A stretch of 64,000 nt of DNA from Margaritifera margaritifera (GCA_029931535.1 JAQPZY010001549.1:912501-976500), one strand, 5' to 3'. Positions 1 through 12,747 are shown, counted from the first letter of the stretch. The notes: generated by a model from the sequence alone, not told the origin. Translations and numbers: made by a program.

Positions 1-171
1 TGTACTGATATATCAGATTGTTTGCTTGAAATAATATAGAAAACTTTAAGCATACACTCAGATCTGTTGACACGTGCAGAAAAATCATGACTGGGTCCTA
101 CTATGATTCCCATTTCATGCATTGAAATCCCATCAAGAATGTGGGAAAATTAACCAGACTATATGTGGCAT

Positions 172-262
172 GTGCAAAGATATACAAAATCTGATACCAA
201 ATCAAAGATATACAAAATCTGACACCAAAACAAAGATATACAAAATCTGACACCAAAACCAT
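172..262. repeat. Short tandem repeat, about 27 bp x 3
   Basis: Three near-identical copies of a unit containing AAGATATACAAAATCTGA and CACCAAAAC. No coding signal is visible around it. Confidence 0.8.
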
Positions 263-1000
263 ATAAGAGAATGGGTCACAGTAAATTGACCAAAATTAAA
301 TGTTGTAAAGTTATCAAAGACTTCAGTTTTCTCTAGCTGGCATTTTACCACCAAATTTGCAGCACTCGAGCAATAGTTGTATCCTGCCAAGTGGAGTTGA
401 CACACTAAAAGGAGTGTTTGTGACAAATCCGCGTCTTTGTTCTTCACATGTTTGGCATGTTTTACACTTGAGCATAAAAGGTAACCTAATATCATAACAG
501 TTTTTATATGGGTAATTGTCCTAGTTTTGTTTTTGAAAAACCCACATATAAACAAAATACTTATTAAAAGTTTAAATGTAGGCTTTCATTTTTTTTATTT
601 TTCTCTCTAAGCTTCCCCTTCATATAACTAACAAAAGTCTTGCACATTCCCTAAGAAAACAATTTCCATGATTTTGATAACAAACTAATTAATCTTTGAT
701 CTTCATTTCTATTGATTAGCTTCATCAAAGATCGTGACCGTGTATTGTCCATCTGTCTCAGTACATATTTACAGGTGTAATGCAATTAAAAAAGAAATCA
801 GTATTTCACATTGAAAAGCATTTCAACTCCTTCTATCAACAAAGGTAGCAATTTACCTGCTATTCAACCTGACCTTTCATACCCAATAAAATCAGATATC
901 AGGGATGCTGAAGGCACACTGGAAACTGAGTAGATAAAGTAAAACTTTTTTTTGTGTGCCTTCATTCTGTTGAGATTCAGAGAATAATTAAGGTGTTGGA
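263..1000. other. Non-coding stretch, nothing recognised
   Basis: AT-rich sequence without splice-flanked open frames or clear repeats. A 117-codon minus-strand frame at 202-555 overlaps its start and the tandem repeat, and has no recognisable domain. Confidence 0.5.
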
Positions 1001-1009
1001 AGGCATTAA

Positions 1010-2330
1010 ACTGCATACTATTGCATTATGAGGCTGTGATGATTTTTGCAGAGTTTTGTCCCTTTTTGTCTTTGAGCAGTAATGGATTTTGTGTGCATAA
1101 CACAAATCTCAGTTTTGAGGGACTGTTCTGATATTTCATAGGTTTTTAAACAGCATATGAAGTTGCACACTTCATTCCACAGTCAGACTGGTGACTTCTG
1201 TGACAGTTGTCTCCCATCGTGTCCCCCCAACCAGAAATTCTGGGGGATATAACAGTAGCAATGTCTACCTGTCCATCCGTCTATCCATAGACTAGTTGGT
1301 TTAACTTCTGTTTTTTCTGTGGACTTTTTTTACTCGGACCTCGTTATGTGCCTTACCTATGGTTAAAGGCAGAAGCATACTGATATTTGGGGCTGCTTCA
1401 TTCAAGATCAAGGTCTCTGGAGCTGAAAATGTAATTTTCCTTTTTCATGACAAGTCAAATTTCCCTGGCCTAATTTTCATCAAACTTCATAGCTACTACA
1501 CTTGGGCATGAGCGGTTCCTATTAATTTGGAGGTCTAGAGGTGAAAGGTTAAGGTCACTGGAGCCAATATGGTTATGGTTCCCTGTATCAAATTTTCATC
1601 AAATTTTGTATGTAGTCTATACTTGGGGAGAGATACCTCCCTATTAATTTTCAGGCACACAGGTCAAAGGTCAAGGTCACTGGAACTAAATTTGTCATGT
1701 TGGGTTCCACATAAGTCCACTTTCCTCAAGTTGCCCACACCCAGTTTTCGTTAACTTAATAGTTGCATTACACTTTACAGCAGCATTCTATTGAGTTGCT
1801 GATCAATAGATCAAAGGTCAAGGTTACTGGATGTGAAATTGCAAAAATTAAGTTAATTTTTGTATTTTTAATAGCTACAGTACTTTAGGAATGGTAGTGG
1901 TCATCCTTGTGATTTTTTTTTTTTTTACTTAAATCAGTAAAAGATGGTTGAATATATTTGTGTTTGCAAAATATCTCTTTTTTTTAACCATTGTGATATT
2001 TCATAAACCTTTACACCATCACATTAAGATGTGCATCTTGTTCAAAATTGAGGGTCGGATTATTGGTACAAGAATTGTGCCCCTTTTATGATTAGAACAT
2101 TAATGGACTTGTGGTGAAAATTGTGCATGCACAACACATTACCAGTCATAACACAACGTGTCACACTAAAAACACAATTTTTTACTCCCAAACCCCAAAA
2201 CACGATTTTCAGTAATCTTGAAAAAAAAATAAATAATAATTTATTTATTATCTTGATGTATGCCAGTAGCATGTAATATGTATAAACAATCAACAGTCCT
2301 GCTTTCAGCTCATGTAAAACTATCCTTGGT
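1010..2330. repeat. Degenerate interspersed repeats with GGTCAAAGGTCAAGGTCA motifs
   Basis: Several diverged units of about 150 bp recur, each with a phrase like CATCAAATTTTG...TGGGGAGAG and ending TCAAGGTCACTGG (near 1550, 1680 and 1830). The same phrase recurs at 57420. Part of 2140-2210 is also found inverted near 41080-41180. None has coding signal. Confidence 0.6.
1661..1679 (+). promoter_or_regulatory. Triple AGGTCA array (DR1 + DR0), nuclear-receptor-like
   Basis: Three perfect AGGTCA half-sites: 1661-1666, 1668-1673 (spacing 1) and 1674-1679 (spacing 0). DR1 is the known binding form for HNF4, RXR and COUP-type receptors. It sits inside a dispersed repeat, so function is uncertain. 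Confidence 0.35.
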
Positions 2331-2744
2331 GCAGTTTATACAGCTAATTGTCATAGAGGCAGTTAAAAGTTAAGGCGGTCAGAGGTAAACAACCACCATT
2401 TCACGTATTACATAACTTGCTGACAATAGCTAGCTTGATGCGGTGTTAAATCACTTGAACACTGCTGTGGGGGTGCCCATTAGGCTAATTTGCATAGGTA
2501 AAGTGCACAAAGTGGAACAAACCAATTTGTTCAAAGTTAGGTAAATCAAAGAGATGCGTGTTGAAGAACAAAAGTTATTACATATCATTGTCTTGAATTA
2601 GAATGTTTAAGCCATCTTTTTTAAAGATTATTGGCAAGTTTGTGAACAACGGCAACGTTTCTTTGAAGTCAGACATTTACTCCATATATAAAACGCAAAA
2701 CATGATTATTTCAGTAGTCAGAACAGTGTACAAGTGTTCATTTT

Positions 2745-4030
2745 TGAAGGCAAAATGTTGAAATGCAGTTGTGATTCAGGGAACGATGAGCCATCTTCGA
2801 AACAGCAGAGTCCTGCAAAACTAAATTTCAGAACTCCTGGTTGACAGAGTTTGACTTTGTGAAGCAGAGCAGCAATGGGGAATATTTCGTTCTGTGCACA
2901 TACTGCAAACACCATATCGACATTGGTCACTTGGTAGTGTATGACATCCGTCAACATAGCAACACCACAACACCACCTGTTTGTTACATCGGGACAAACC
3001 AGAACATATTCAACATGCTGAATGGAACATTCAGGTTAGTTCTCGTTATTATTATTCATTATCTTAATCTTGTTAAACCTCGAACTATTAATCAACCCAT
3101 GATTCTCAGAGTGATTTTAGCCATGAAATAGATTGATTGAAAGACAATAATAAGCATACGTTAATGTTTACACAGTTGATTTGTGCTGATAAAGAGATTA
3201 CATTAGCACCATTACTGGACAGAGACATTTATTACTGCTTGCTATATTATCTGTTAAGCCCCCATGATGCTTGAGAAAAAAAAGTATGCCCCCCCCCCCC
3301 AACACAAACACAAATGAAATGTTGAGTCCTTAATGTGATTTATATTTTCTTTTTTCTATAGAGACAAGCATATCTCATGGTCAAACTACATCGGATACAG
3401 TTCTGTCAATGCCAGCATTATCATCGGCAAGAACATCTTGGCTCTGACCAGGATTCACAGAGAGAATCCAGCAGGGAAGTTGGAAGAACAGTACTATCCA
3501 GTCTGTAATGAGTGCAAAGATGAAAACAAGTGACACTTGCATTACCTTCAAACCCCCTGCTGAACTATTGACAGCAGCAAAGACTGCATCAAACTAAGAC
3601 TATATTTCACTGTCCAATGGATTTTGAAGACAGAACGTGCGTGTTTTTTAAAAAAAATGGTCTGTATGGTTGTTATTATGTGTGTGTACATGTGTTGTAT
3701 ATGTGTGTGGTTATGACATTTGACTACCAGGGTATGCTATGTCTACCAACTATTTTTTGTTTGTAAGTGTATTAAATGCTTCAAAGGAAACAGATGTTAT
3801 TTTCTTTTATTCAGATTTGAATTTCGAGTCATTTTCTGTTGGCTCATATGAAAAGATAACTTATTCTCAGTTGGACGATGTCACTTTTTTGTGTTGCATG
3901 CACTGACCCCCCCCCCCCCCCCCCACTTGGAACCTCAAACATGTTTTAAGTCTTTCCCTCACCCCTGCCCACCCCTGCTCTCCTGCCCCATACTGTCTGG
4001 GAATATGGTAGGTGTGGCACAATTCCAAGT
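2745..4030 (+). pseudogene. hAT-type transposase fragment with BED-like zinc finger
   Basis: The frame from 2841 reads TEFDFVKQSSNGEYFVLCTY then CKHHIDIGH and YDIRQHSNT, resembling a C-x2-C...H-x-H BED/TTF-type finger of hAT transposases. After a gap with GT-AG-like ends (about 3036-3360) comes DKHISWSNYIGYSSVNASII then GKNILAL, resembling the W.N..G...DN....GK segment of hAT/ZBED-like transposases. It stops at 3530-3532. The key Asp of the family (in DN) reads Val here. The following 3' part, up to about 4030, is also shared with a second copy at 29243-29910. It looks like a dead transposon copy rather than a host gene. The hAT call rests on short motifs recalled from the family. Confidence 0.5.
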
Positions 4031-4085
4031 TTTTTACAGAGTTTTGATATTTTATTGGCTCTTCACCAAAGTATCAAGAAGCGCA

Positions 4086-4285
4086 TCATATGTCTAGTTT
4101 GAGGCTCTAATGATTTTTGTGCAAGTTTTAAAGTTGCGGGGACTCTGACCACATGATATGTCCAGTTTGAAGCTTTAATGAGTTTTGTGCAAGTTTTAAA
4201 GTGGTGGGGACTCTGACCACATGATATGTCCAGTTTGAGGCTTTAATGAGTTCTGTGAGTTGTAAAGTGATGGAGACTCTAGACA
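4086..4285. repeat. Tandem repeat, about 68 bp x 3
   Basis: Three copies of a unit containing ATGATATGTCCAGTTTGAGG and GGGGACTCTGACCACA. Confidence 0.8.
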
Positions 4286-4289
4286 CATT

Positions 4290-5450
4290 ATTGTGGAATT
4301 AAAATTTATGATCTGAAGAATTTTTACAATAATTTGTAACATTCAGTATTGAGAAGAGAGTTGTATAAAAAGTCACAAATGACTTCCAGAAAGCTTGTAC
4401 AACAGAGCGTGAAAATCTTGGCAGCACAATGAAAATTTGTATAACTAAAATAAATGTGAAACATTGTGAAAGAAATGAATTTGAATGGGATAAGTTTTCA
4501 CAGACAGCAATTAAATAGTTGCAGCTGTTTTGTTTACAGACACATTTTTCAATTTGACAGATTTCACAATCACATTACACCTTCAGTCTTTTCAACTGCT
4601 TGGCAAATGTGACGCCTCTGAAGTAATCATGAAAAGCCAGATACATTTAACAGAGGTATTATTTACCAAAAAATCCATTTACCTTGTGTACCCAACATTC
4701 AAAGTAATTCATGTAATAAATCTATCTTTATCATCCATTTAAATGTACTGTCTTGAAGACTAACATAACCAATGACACCAAATATAGATCCCCATTAGGA
4801 TACACCCAAACTGACCCTTCATAGTCCCCTCATTATATTGTATGACTCCAAATGACTTTGGTTACCAAAAGAAAAATTAGTTTTCCTTCATAGATAAGAA
4901 GCAAATTGTTTCTTGTCATGCAATACAAACATCAAAGTTTTGCGCTTCATAAATCAAAATATTGGCATCATGCAAGGTGCTATAGTATTTCTGTTGTTTT
5001 TGGGATCCGTATGGAATTGTGCCTTATTTTAGGCACACTGCTGGAAGTATTTATTTACTTTTTGTTCTTGTGTATTTTGATATTAATGTGCAATTATCAT
5101 TTTCATCTAAACTAGCTCTCAAAACATTATCAGATTTATTGGGAGTGGCAGTGCTCAAGTCTGCAATAATGTATTCAAAGCAGAGATAAAATGTAGATAA
5201 AACTATTTATTGTTATTCAAATGTACACACTGCCGGCAATCTAATCATTTTCAGTTTTCTCTTTTATTTTCAAATCAACTCCAGTTACATAATTGATGAA
5301 TTCTTGAATGTTGGATGGCTATGTACATCCTGTGGGTTGTTTCTTTTGAGAATGTCAGTAATGCACTTTATCCTAATTGGATCTAGTGGACAGGATTTAA
5401 ACTAGAATAAGTATTCTTGTTTGTCATGTTCCTTTGCTTTTTCAAAATTC
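4290..5450. other. Non-coding stretch, nothing recognised
   Basis: AT-rich, with short random open frames only. No acceptor, open frame and donor combination fitting the gene's Ig exons was found. Confidence 0.5.
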
Positions 5451-5456
5451 AGATGT

Positions 5457-5677
5457 ACATATATACTCGCTTTTAAGTTTAGTCCAACTACAAACAACAT
5501 AGACCCTGATTTGCTGTAACACAAAAATTGATGGCAGATCAGGGTCTATGTTGTTTGTTGTAATGATTTCTCCTAACAAACTGCAGAGACCCAGATCTGC
5601 TGGTGCATTATGTGATGGCAGATCTGGGTCTGTGCAGTTTGCAGTTTGATTTAGCTTATAAGCAATTATATACGGTA
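5457..5677 (+). mobile_element. Palindromic MITE, copy 1 (diverged)
   Basis: Member of the approximately 217-bp family: ends like ATATATACTCGC and TATATACGGT, with two internal hairpins whose stems read ACATAGACCCTGATTTGC and AGACCCAGATCTGC. Diverged at both termini. Confidence 0.85.
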
Positions 5678-5729
5678 TATATACTAAAAACATTAAAGTT
5701 CATTGCAAGAAATGCCGCACATTTTACTA

Positions 5730-5945
5730 TGAGCAAGATCTATGCATATTAATGAGGTGATCTTACATCTGATTGGCCAAGTGTCTTACCACTCAAGAGA
5801 AGTTATTTCTCACCCAAATTTAATAGTACTATGTCAGTAGGCTAATATCATCAAGATGTTGAATAATTTTTATTATGAGCAAAACCTATGCATATTTATG
5901 AGGTCATCTTGCATCTGATTGGTTGAGTTTTTTTTACCCCTCTAA
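5730..5945. repeat. Degenerate duplicated repeat with TATGCATATTAATGAGG
   Basis: Two units (near 5733 and 5875) share ATGAGCAAGATCTATGCATA and a CATCTGATTGG end. Related copies occur at 15540-15755. Confidence 0.6.
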
Positions 5946-6735
5946 CAACTGGGGTTTTTTTTGTTTTTTGTTTTTAATGGGATTATGGTCCCCAGGAAAA
6001 CTCTGGAAAATAATGTGCTTCTGTGCTCATGAAAATTCTGATGGTTTGAATGGAACCAGCTGACTGTATGAAATTCAATAAGTCGCTATATTTCAAAGTA
6101 AAACTAGCCCATACAGTGTACTGTAATGTAGACAGATCAAAGCAGTCTAGAGTAAATATACATACCTGAATAGACTTGAAAAATAGGTTAAAACTTAAAT
6201 GTGGACTGAGATTGAAGACTTAACATCATGTGAAAAATACTTGCCATTACCTTTTGCAGAGTTTTACTCTAGCATGAATTTTTTTTAAAAAAAGAAGAAA
6301 ATATTAAATACTTGTTCACAAAACATGCAACTTCATATTGACTAAATGCTTAAACTTTTCAACAAAGCTGTTTGTTTACTGTCTTTGAAGAATCAAATCT
6401 ACAAATTGAATATGACTAATACCCTCTCAAACCTTAGAAATCATTTCAAATCATCAAGCACCAGGCAAATAAACCAGTCAAGATGAGTTATTGAGAAGAA
6501 AAGATTGAAAATTCAATATTAATGGCCCAGGAAAAAATCGCTCAAGGTCCTGAAAACCTGTTTTTGAATGGAAAGAATTTTAATTCACAAGTGTGTACCG
6601 TATATTTTCAATTGCATTTCTGATTCAAGAGCAAGGGAATAGACCCAGGTAAATTATGACATAATTATGTGATTGGTTCATTTGAGAACTTGACATCATT
6701 TTCGTTCAGTGCATTGTAAGGATTCATACTGTTAA

Positions 6736-7376
6736 CTCGTTAACCCCTGGAGATTCTCTTCATTTTCACCTGAAATCAGGGTAGGAAACGCATTTTTGGG
6801 GTTACTTCTGAATGCAGCCAAACACATCTTTTTAAGAGAGTTTTTCATTTAGCCGGATGCTTAGGTGTATCAAAAACATTTTTGATTGGCTATTACGCTC
6901 ACGCATGTGCAGAAGGGTAGAAGTTGGACTTCTTTCTTTTCTTTTTTTACTTTTTTTTTCTTCGTATTGGACCTAAGATTTTTGTGACCTGGCCCCTTTT
7001 TACTGCAAATCTCAAACTTATCCTACTTTTTGCAAAGTTTCATCTGTCCATGTGCAGTTCGGACTGGTCTGCTTTAGATCTAAGGCCAAAAAGTCTCAAA
7101 TCTGGACATAAACTCCAGTTCGGAAACCGGTAATTTTCGACCTAAAAAAAATCAGGTCTCAAAAATCACGTTTTTCCTTTCTTTTTTTTTTTTTTTTTTT
7201 TTAATGCGAGTAGAAAATTAACATTATTTAGTATCGTTGTAGAGCTACATCTGTCTACTTTCCTGCAATACCATCATGATCCACTTTAGTGTATCTTAAA
7301 TGATGTTGACATTACAGAGTTCAGAAGTAGGGTACACTTCATGACACATAAATGTGGTGTGCCAGGGGTTAATGAG
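6736..7376. mobile_element. piggyBac-type non-autonomous element with TTAA target site
   Basis: The 15-bp TIRs are CTCGTTAACCCCTGG on the left and, inverted on the right, CTCATTAACCCCTGG. Both ends abut TTAA (6732-6735 and 7377-7380), the target of piggyBac transposases. The inside has no transposase frame. The flanks show that the site was the junction of a 16-bp tandem duplication. Confidence 0.65.
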
Positions 7377-7810
7377 TTAAGGATTCACACTGTTATATGA
7401 TGGTCATTTCTCCTTTTTATGCAAAATCTTTAGCATGGGTCACTCACTCCATCCATTCATCCATTACCACATCTTTTCCTAAACTGCTTGGCATAAATTC
7501 ATGAAACTTTGTAATTACCTTGTCCATATGGTAACCAATTCAAATAAGGTGTATTTTTTCTTGTGGGATCCCTGGGAGGGGGTCAGAGGTTAACTCGACC
7601 AAAATATGCCAATTACTGTGACATTTTTTGACTAAACTTTGTGTATGTTTATACAGTAGGAAGACAAATACAGATTTTGCATTCTGCCCCAAGATTATGA
7701 TGAGGGGTGTGTGGGTCATAATATCATGAAAAGTGGGGGGATTTGCTAGTAGCACCAGTTTGTTTCTCTTAGGATATAGAAAAGTAGGCCACAAACTCAA
7801 ACATTGTTGC

Positions 7811-7992
7811 ATTAATAAAAGAACATACCAGATAACATTAATAAAAGAATATACTAGATAACATTATTAAAAGAATATACTAGATAACCTTAATAAAAGA
7901 ATACACTAGATAACATTAATAAAAGAATATACTAGATAACCTTAATAAAAGAATACACTAGATAACATTAATAAAAGAATATACTAGATTAC
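7811..7992. repeat. Tandem repeat, 26 bp x 7
   Basis: Seven copies of a unit reading AATAAAAGAATATACTAGAT with a TTA or CTTA joint. Alternating variants (ATACACTAG versus ATATACTAG) suggest a 52-bp higher-order unit. Confidence 0.9.
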
Positions 7993-7999
7993 ATTTTTA

Positions 8000-9850
8000 A
8001 CATCCCAGGAGCACTTTTTAGATTCAGTATGGTACATCTTTTGACAGGTTTCAATAATGAACATTTGTCACTTACAGAGGGACTGTAACCTTATCTACTA
8101 TTTTATTATTCCTATAGAATTGGAGTGGAGACTTTATGCATCACAGTATGGCACACTGTCCAGTGAGAAGCAATTATATTTTGATCTGGGAAGTCAAAAT
8201 ATTTGGCAGAATGAATTTGTAAAACTTTTCAATTTCACATGCTGTTGAATTTAAGGTGTGAAAAGAAGTTAATTCTGTCTGACGCCATGAAATTGACATC
8301 CTTTTAATAAGAAGGTAAATTTAGCCTGAAAGACCAAATACTTTGAATCAATTGAATGAATTTTACGATGTCATGTTTCTTTATGGGATTTATTTTTTGT
8401 AACAGAGCTAATGGACAGACTTTATCCTTAGCTTTGTTGATTTCTTGTGGTTCAATTTATGCTACATTTTCTCTTATTAATAATTCAGTGGTGTCACCTC
8501 TTGAAACTTTTGAAGAAATGAGAAAGTCAGAGAAATGATATAAAAGTGGCCTATAGCTTGCAATTTACAATAAATAATGTAAAAGTTAGCACATCCATAT
8601 GTGGTTTGATTTTTGAATCTAACTCCAGGTTACTGAAATACTTTAGAAAAAATATTGAATAGGATTTTATTTTTTTTTATGGACAGGACCAGACATATTT
8701 ATCATGCCAGTCTTGTCATTACAATTTTGTACTAGAATGACTTTATTGATCTAACCATATTTTCCCCAATAATATTTCATCCCAAACACAAATGAACTCT
8801 TATAGTGAATTCAGCCTTAGAGAATTGTCTGATTTAGTAAAGTGTTAATTCAAGTATACATCAGAATATATTTAACAAATAAATTTCAGTATATATTGGT
8901 AACTTCAGTTTGGACATATTTAGGACTATTCATCTTCTTTTATTAGAAGTAATTCAGACGTAGCACTCTCCTTCGTTGTAATGCACTTCATTAGAATGTG
9001 ATTCAGGATATAATACAGTTCTGCTATGGACCCCATGACCAAAATTAAACCAGTGTATGACAATATGGATTGAAAGAAAACAACGTAAAGCTTAGTGTTA
9101 TATCTTTATTTCCTTAGTAAAACACTATTTGACAGATTTTGATCATTTCCACTGTATGGTGGTTCAGTACATCATATTGTTGTCACTATACTGTGGTTTG
9201 ACACATTATGGCTCGACACATTATGCTGTTCTCACTATAACATGGTCAATGGTTATGACCCCCAACTACCATGTTATAACAAGGGAGATCGGTACTGAGT
9301 CTTTATTAATTGCATGTAAATGTTGGTCTTGTGGAACAAACATCAGATTTGTAGTCAGAAATATTTTTGTATCAATCTTTCAGCACCTGCATTTAATAAT
9401 TTTGAATTAAAACAAACTATATCAGACTTAGGCAACAATGGGAGGAATTGCACTGGTTTAACTGCAGATAAGTATACTTAATTAGCTACCCTAATGTTAT
9501 TTCTGATAACAATTAACCATTGGAGGTCATTCATATCAGCATAAATGTTCCTCACCAAGATAAGGCAGGGATACACTCTGACATGATTTATAAATCAAAA
9601 TTAATATTATCAGAAGCAGTCTAATTTATGGAATAGGCGTGTCAGGAATAATTAACCAAATATATTCTGGTAGACAACTTGCATTCATGAGGTACATAAA
9701 CTACATTTCTAGATTGCAGCAGGACATGCCCTGGAATATATTTAATACATCAAGGGTTGACCTTATCATGGCACAGGATAAATTAAAGGCCAATCTTGGG
9801 CTTAGAAGATAGTGCTAGTTTCTGTTACATTTACATGTACAACTGATTGC
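8000..9850. other. Non-coding stretch, nothing recognised
   Basis: AT-rich. Open frames at 8057, 8356 and 9129 are short and show no domain, conserved cysteines or splice-site context. Confidence 0.5.
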
Positions 9851-9858
9851 ATTAAGTA

Positions 9859-10036
9859 CAGTGAAACTTCCTAAATTGGCCTCTCTGTAACCAAGCCTCC
9901 TTTGCAGACTGGCCAAATATTTTGGTCCAAAAAAAAGACTATTCTCATACTGATATTACCTCCATATACTGTCCACCTGTATAAAATGGCCAAAGTTTTG
10001 TGTCATGACAGTGTCTGCTTTGGAGAAGATTCACTG
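9859..10036. mobile_element. Tigger-like MITE
   Basis: TIRs CAGTGAAACTTCCTAAATTG and, inverted on the right, CAGTGAATCTTCTCC, bounded by TA dinucleotides (9857-9858 and 10037-10038). A TA target and CAGT.. ends fit the Tc1/mariner-pogo group. About 178 bp, non-coding. Confidence 0.55.
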
Positions 10037-10676
10037 TATTTGAAATCCTTTATTTTCAAAGGGACTTTATTTTCAAAGGGACTTTCAATACTTTTATATA
10101 ACATGCATCTCAGAACAGCATAGAACCTGATCAGCCACCTCATAATCCTCTGGTAGATCACCACAAGTAGAATAAAAACAGCATTCATAATTTTATAATT
10201 GATGTCATACCAGGTATAAACAGATTAAAAGCCTTTATTAATTCAGTTAAAAAGGTGGTTTAGTCTGTATTGATGCTTGTATCCCATTTGGTTTTAGTGA
10301 TCAATAAAATTCTGAAACAGGGCTACTTTTTGTATGCAGAGAAATGTGTGTCAGAAAAAGCAGCACGTAACATCTATTTCTATGTTTTTCAAAGCTTTAT
10401 ATTATCAATCAATAAAATCCTAAGGAATAAATGTGTACACAGGTTTATGGAAAAGGTGCATGAATGTTTTCAGTTTACGAAGGAAACTTGCAAATGTTTC
10501 AGCCCAATATAAGTCATCTCCATTGTTAAGTTGCTGTAACGAACATTATGATGGTGTGTGGCATGCACATAACATCATTTGGTAAACAAGGTACATGTAT
10601 ATGTAAATGGCAGCTACTGAAGTGTTTCTGAGGTGTTTTTTCTATCACTGGCAGAAAGGCCCAAGCATGGTCAGAT

Positions 10677-10752
10677 TGGAGGGTAAACCCCAGTTTATCT
10701 GTACATTTTGTGACAGGGTAGACCCCAGTCTATCTGTACATTTTGTGACAGT
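10677..10752. repeat. Tandem repeat, about 39 bp x 2
   Basis: Two copies of a unit with CCCAGT(C/T)TATCTGTACATT and TTGTGACAG. Confidence 0.8.
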
Positions 10753-11131
10753 GGATTTTTGTTGATACTGTGCAATTTGGGATGTGTGTTGTATACCAGT
10801 AAATGCAATAACCACCAAACTTTACATTAGCTACGTAATCGCAGCCATGACAGGAAGGGCTGTCTCGGGGTTCAGGAAAACCACTTGTCTTCTTATATTG
10901 AATGGGTAAAAATGGGCTGTGCCAAGGAAAAAATTACTACTTAATCATCCCGGGGCCGAGTAGATGCAGATTTGCACCTTGAGAATAAATCTGTGTATAT
11001 TTTCTACCATAAACAAGCACTGATGTTCAACATTGCTTTACATCTAGCATGCGTCAGTTGTTGATTACTTTTGCCTTTTTTGCCTATTTATTTTCAGTAC
11101 AAAATATGAAGCTGATGTAATGTTTTACGCA

Positions 11132-12263
11132 GGTACCTGATGCAAACTTTATAGTAAAATGGGTCCAGATCATGAAATGTTATGTTTGGAGTGAAGACAG
11201 CTGGTTTAAAATCCTTCTAATACATGGTCCCTTATATAAATATATATTAAGAGACAAGATTTGTATACTAAATGGAAAAATTGCAGTTTTAGACCTAGTC
11301 CTCAATTTCTTAATGGTATTCACGTTTACAGTGACACTTTTTGGTAATCTAGGCATCATTTTAATTTGGAGAAATTTTCTTTTAAACAATCTATTACACA
11401 TCTTTATAAGTTAGACCTATGATAAGTTGAGAGCTAGAGAAGGTGAATATTTTGTGATTTTTTTTGTCTCGCCCTGGGTCACCAGTATTTTCAAGACTGT
11501 ATGGTTTTATTAATACATTGTCACACCAAAGTGAAGACAATAACATATATTTCTAGAAGTATATAATTACTCTGCACAAGGTAAATGTCTCTAACTTACA
11601 TTGGAGAGAAGTATTTTAAGTGTCTCTGCCAGTTATCACTGTTGCACAATGCATGCCATTGTAATCTATTTATAAAGCACATAATGTTGAGACAACAGCT
11701 GATTGGTTACAATTTAATTGGGGTTATGAAATAACAAACTTCTAATTCTTTTTGCCATTTGGGAATCATCCCTTTGATACGCTCCCTGGAGTAGTTCTTT
11801 AGAAATGGAGGTTTGACTGAAATGGATTACTTAGTACAAAAGTTGGTGAAAATTGTTGAAAAATGATTGGAATTCTTCTTTAAACTGCAAGTTAGTGACA
11901 TTTTTCAGTTCGAATGAAACACTGCTTGACCAGATGACAAATCACAAAATGTTTACATTTTTTGGTTCTAACTTCCCACAGGCCTAACTGAAAGATGTGT
12001 GATAGTTTATTGAAAAAGCAAAACTTGTCCACGATAAAATGAAACCTTGATTACTTAAAAATGTCACTTTATGTGTGGAAACCATTAAGAAATTGAGGGC
12101 TAGGTGTGAAACTGCAATTATTTGAGTTACAAGCCTTGTCTCTTATTATACATTTATCTAATGGGCCATGTATTAGAAGGACTTTAAACTCACCTTCTTC
12201 ACTCCAGACGATATTTTTATGGCTTGGACCCATGTTTGTATCAAGCTTGCATTAGGTGTATAT
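11132..12263. mobile_element. Foldback element with arms of about 360 bp
   Basis: The left arm (about 11132-11503) pairs with the right arm (about 11905-12263). For example AAATGGGTCCAGATCATGAA pairs with the segment ending GGCTTGGACCCATGTTTG, and ATTACACATCTTTATAAGTT with the segment containing AAAGATGTGTGATAG. The arms are diverged by small changes and surround a loop of about 400 bp without coding signal. Overlapping open frames on both strands at 11172-11414 lie in the arm and are not genes. Confidence 0.75.
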
Positions 12264-12747
12264 GGTTTATAAGAACAGAAGTAATGTAGTGGATACTGTG
12301 TTGAGTAAAGTGATGACAGGGATGAGTATCTGTTGAAACTCGCTCACCCCAGTGACTAGTGCTTGGACATATTTTCCCTGAGCCTTTACTGTATCATTTT
12401 AAATCTTGGGTACATAAGTATTGAATCAAGTGTGTCTAAACAACTTAAAGATTTTAGTGAATAGTCGGTAATTCTGATTTGAATGGAAGTTAGCCATGAC
12501 CAACGGAATATCTAAGCTCTGATACTGGTATGTGACAGTTTCTAGTTTTCATAGTGCTATGTTCAAATTTCTTTCCTTAGTGCAAAAAATATGGAATTTA
12601 CAGCGTTTGTAGATTAAGATAGATTTGAGATGAACTGTAAGGTTATCAGCTTCCTCATTGATTTTTATGTTTATCAAAGTTTTATAAATATTTATCAGAG
12701 CTTCAGAAATCTATCATGTCTGCAGAATGCATGTGAGAAACTGCTTA

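Noticed and set aside
11172..11414. Overlapping plus- and minus-strand open frames of 73-80 codons
   Set aside because: They lie within one arm of the foldback element and have no domain.
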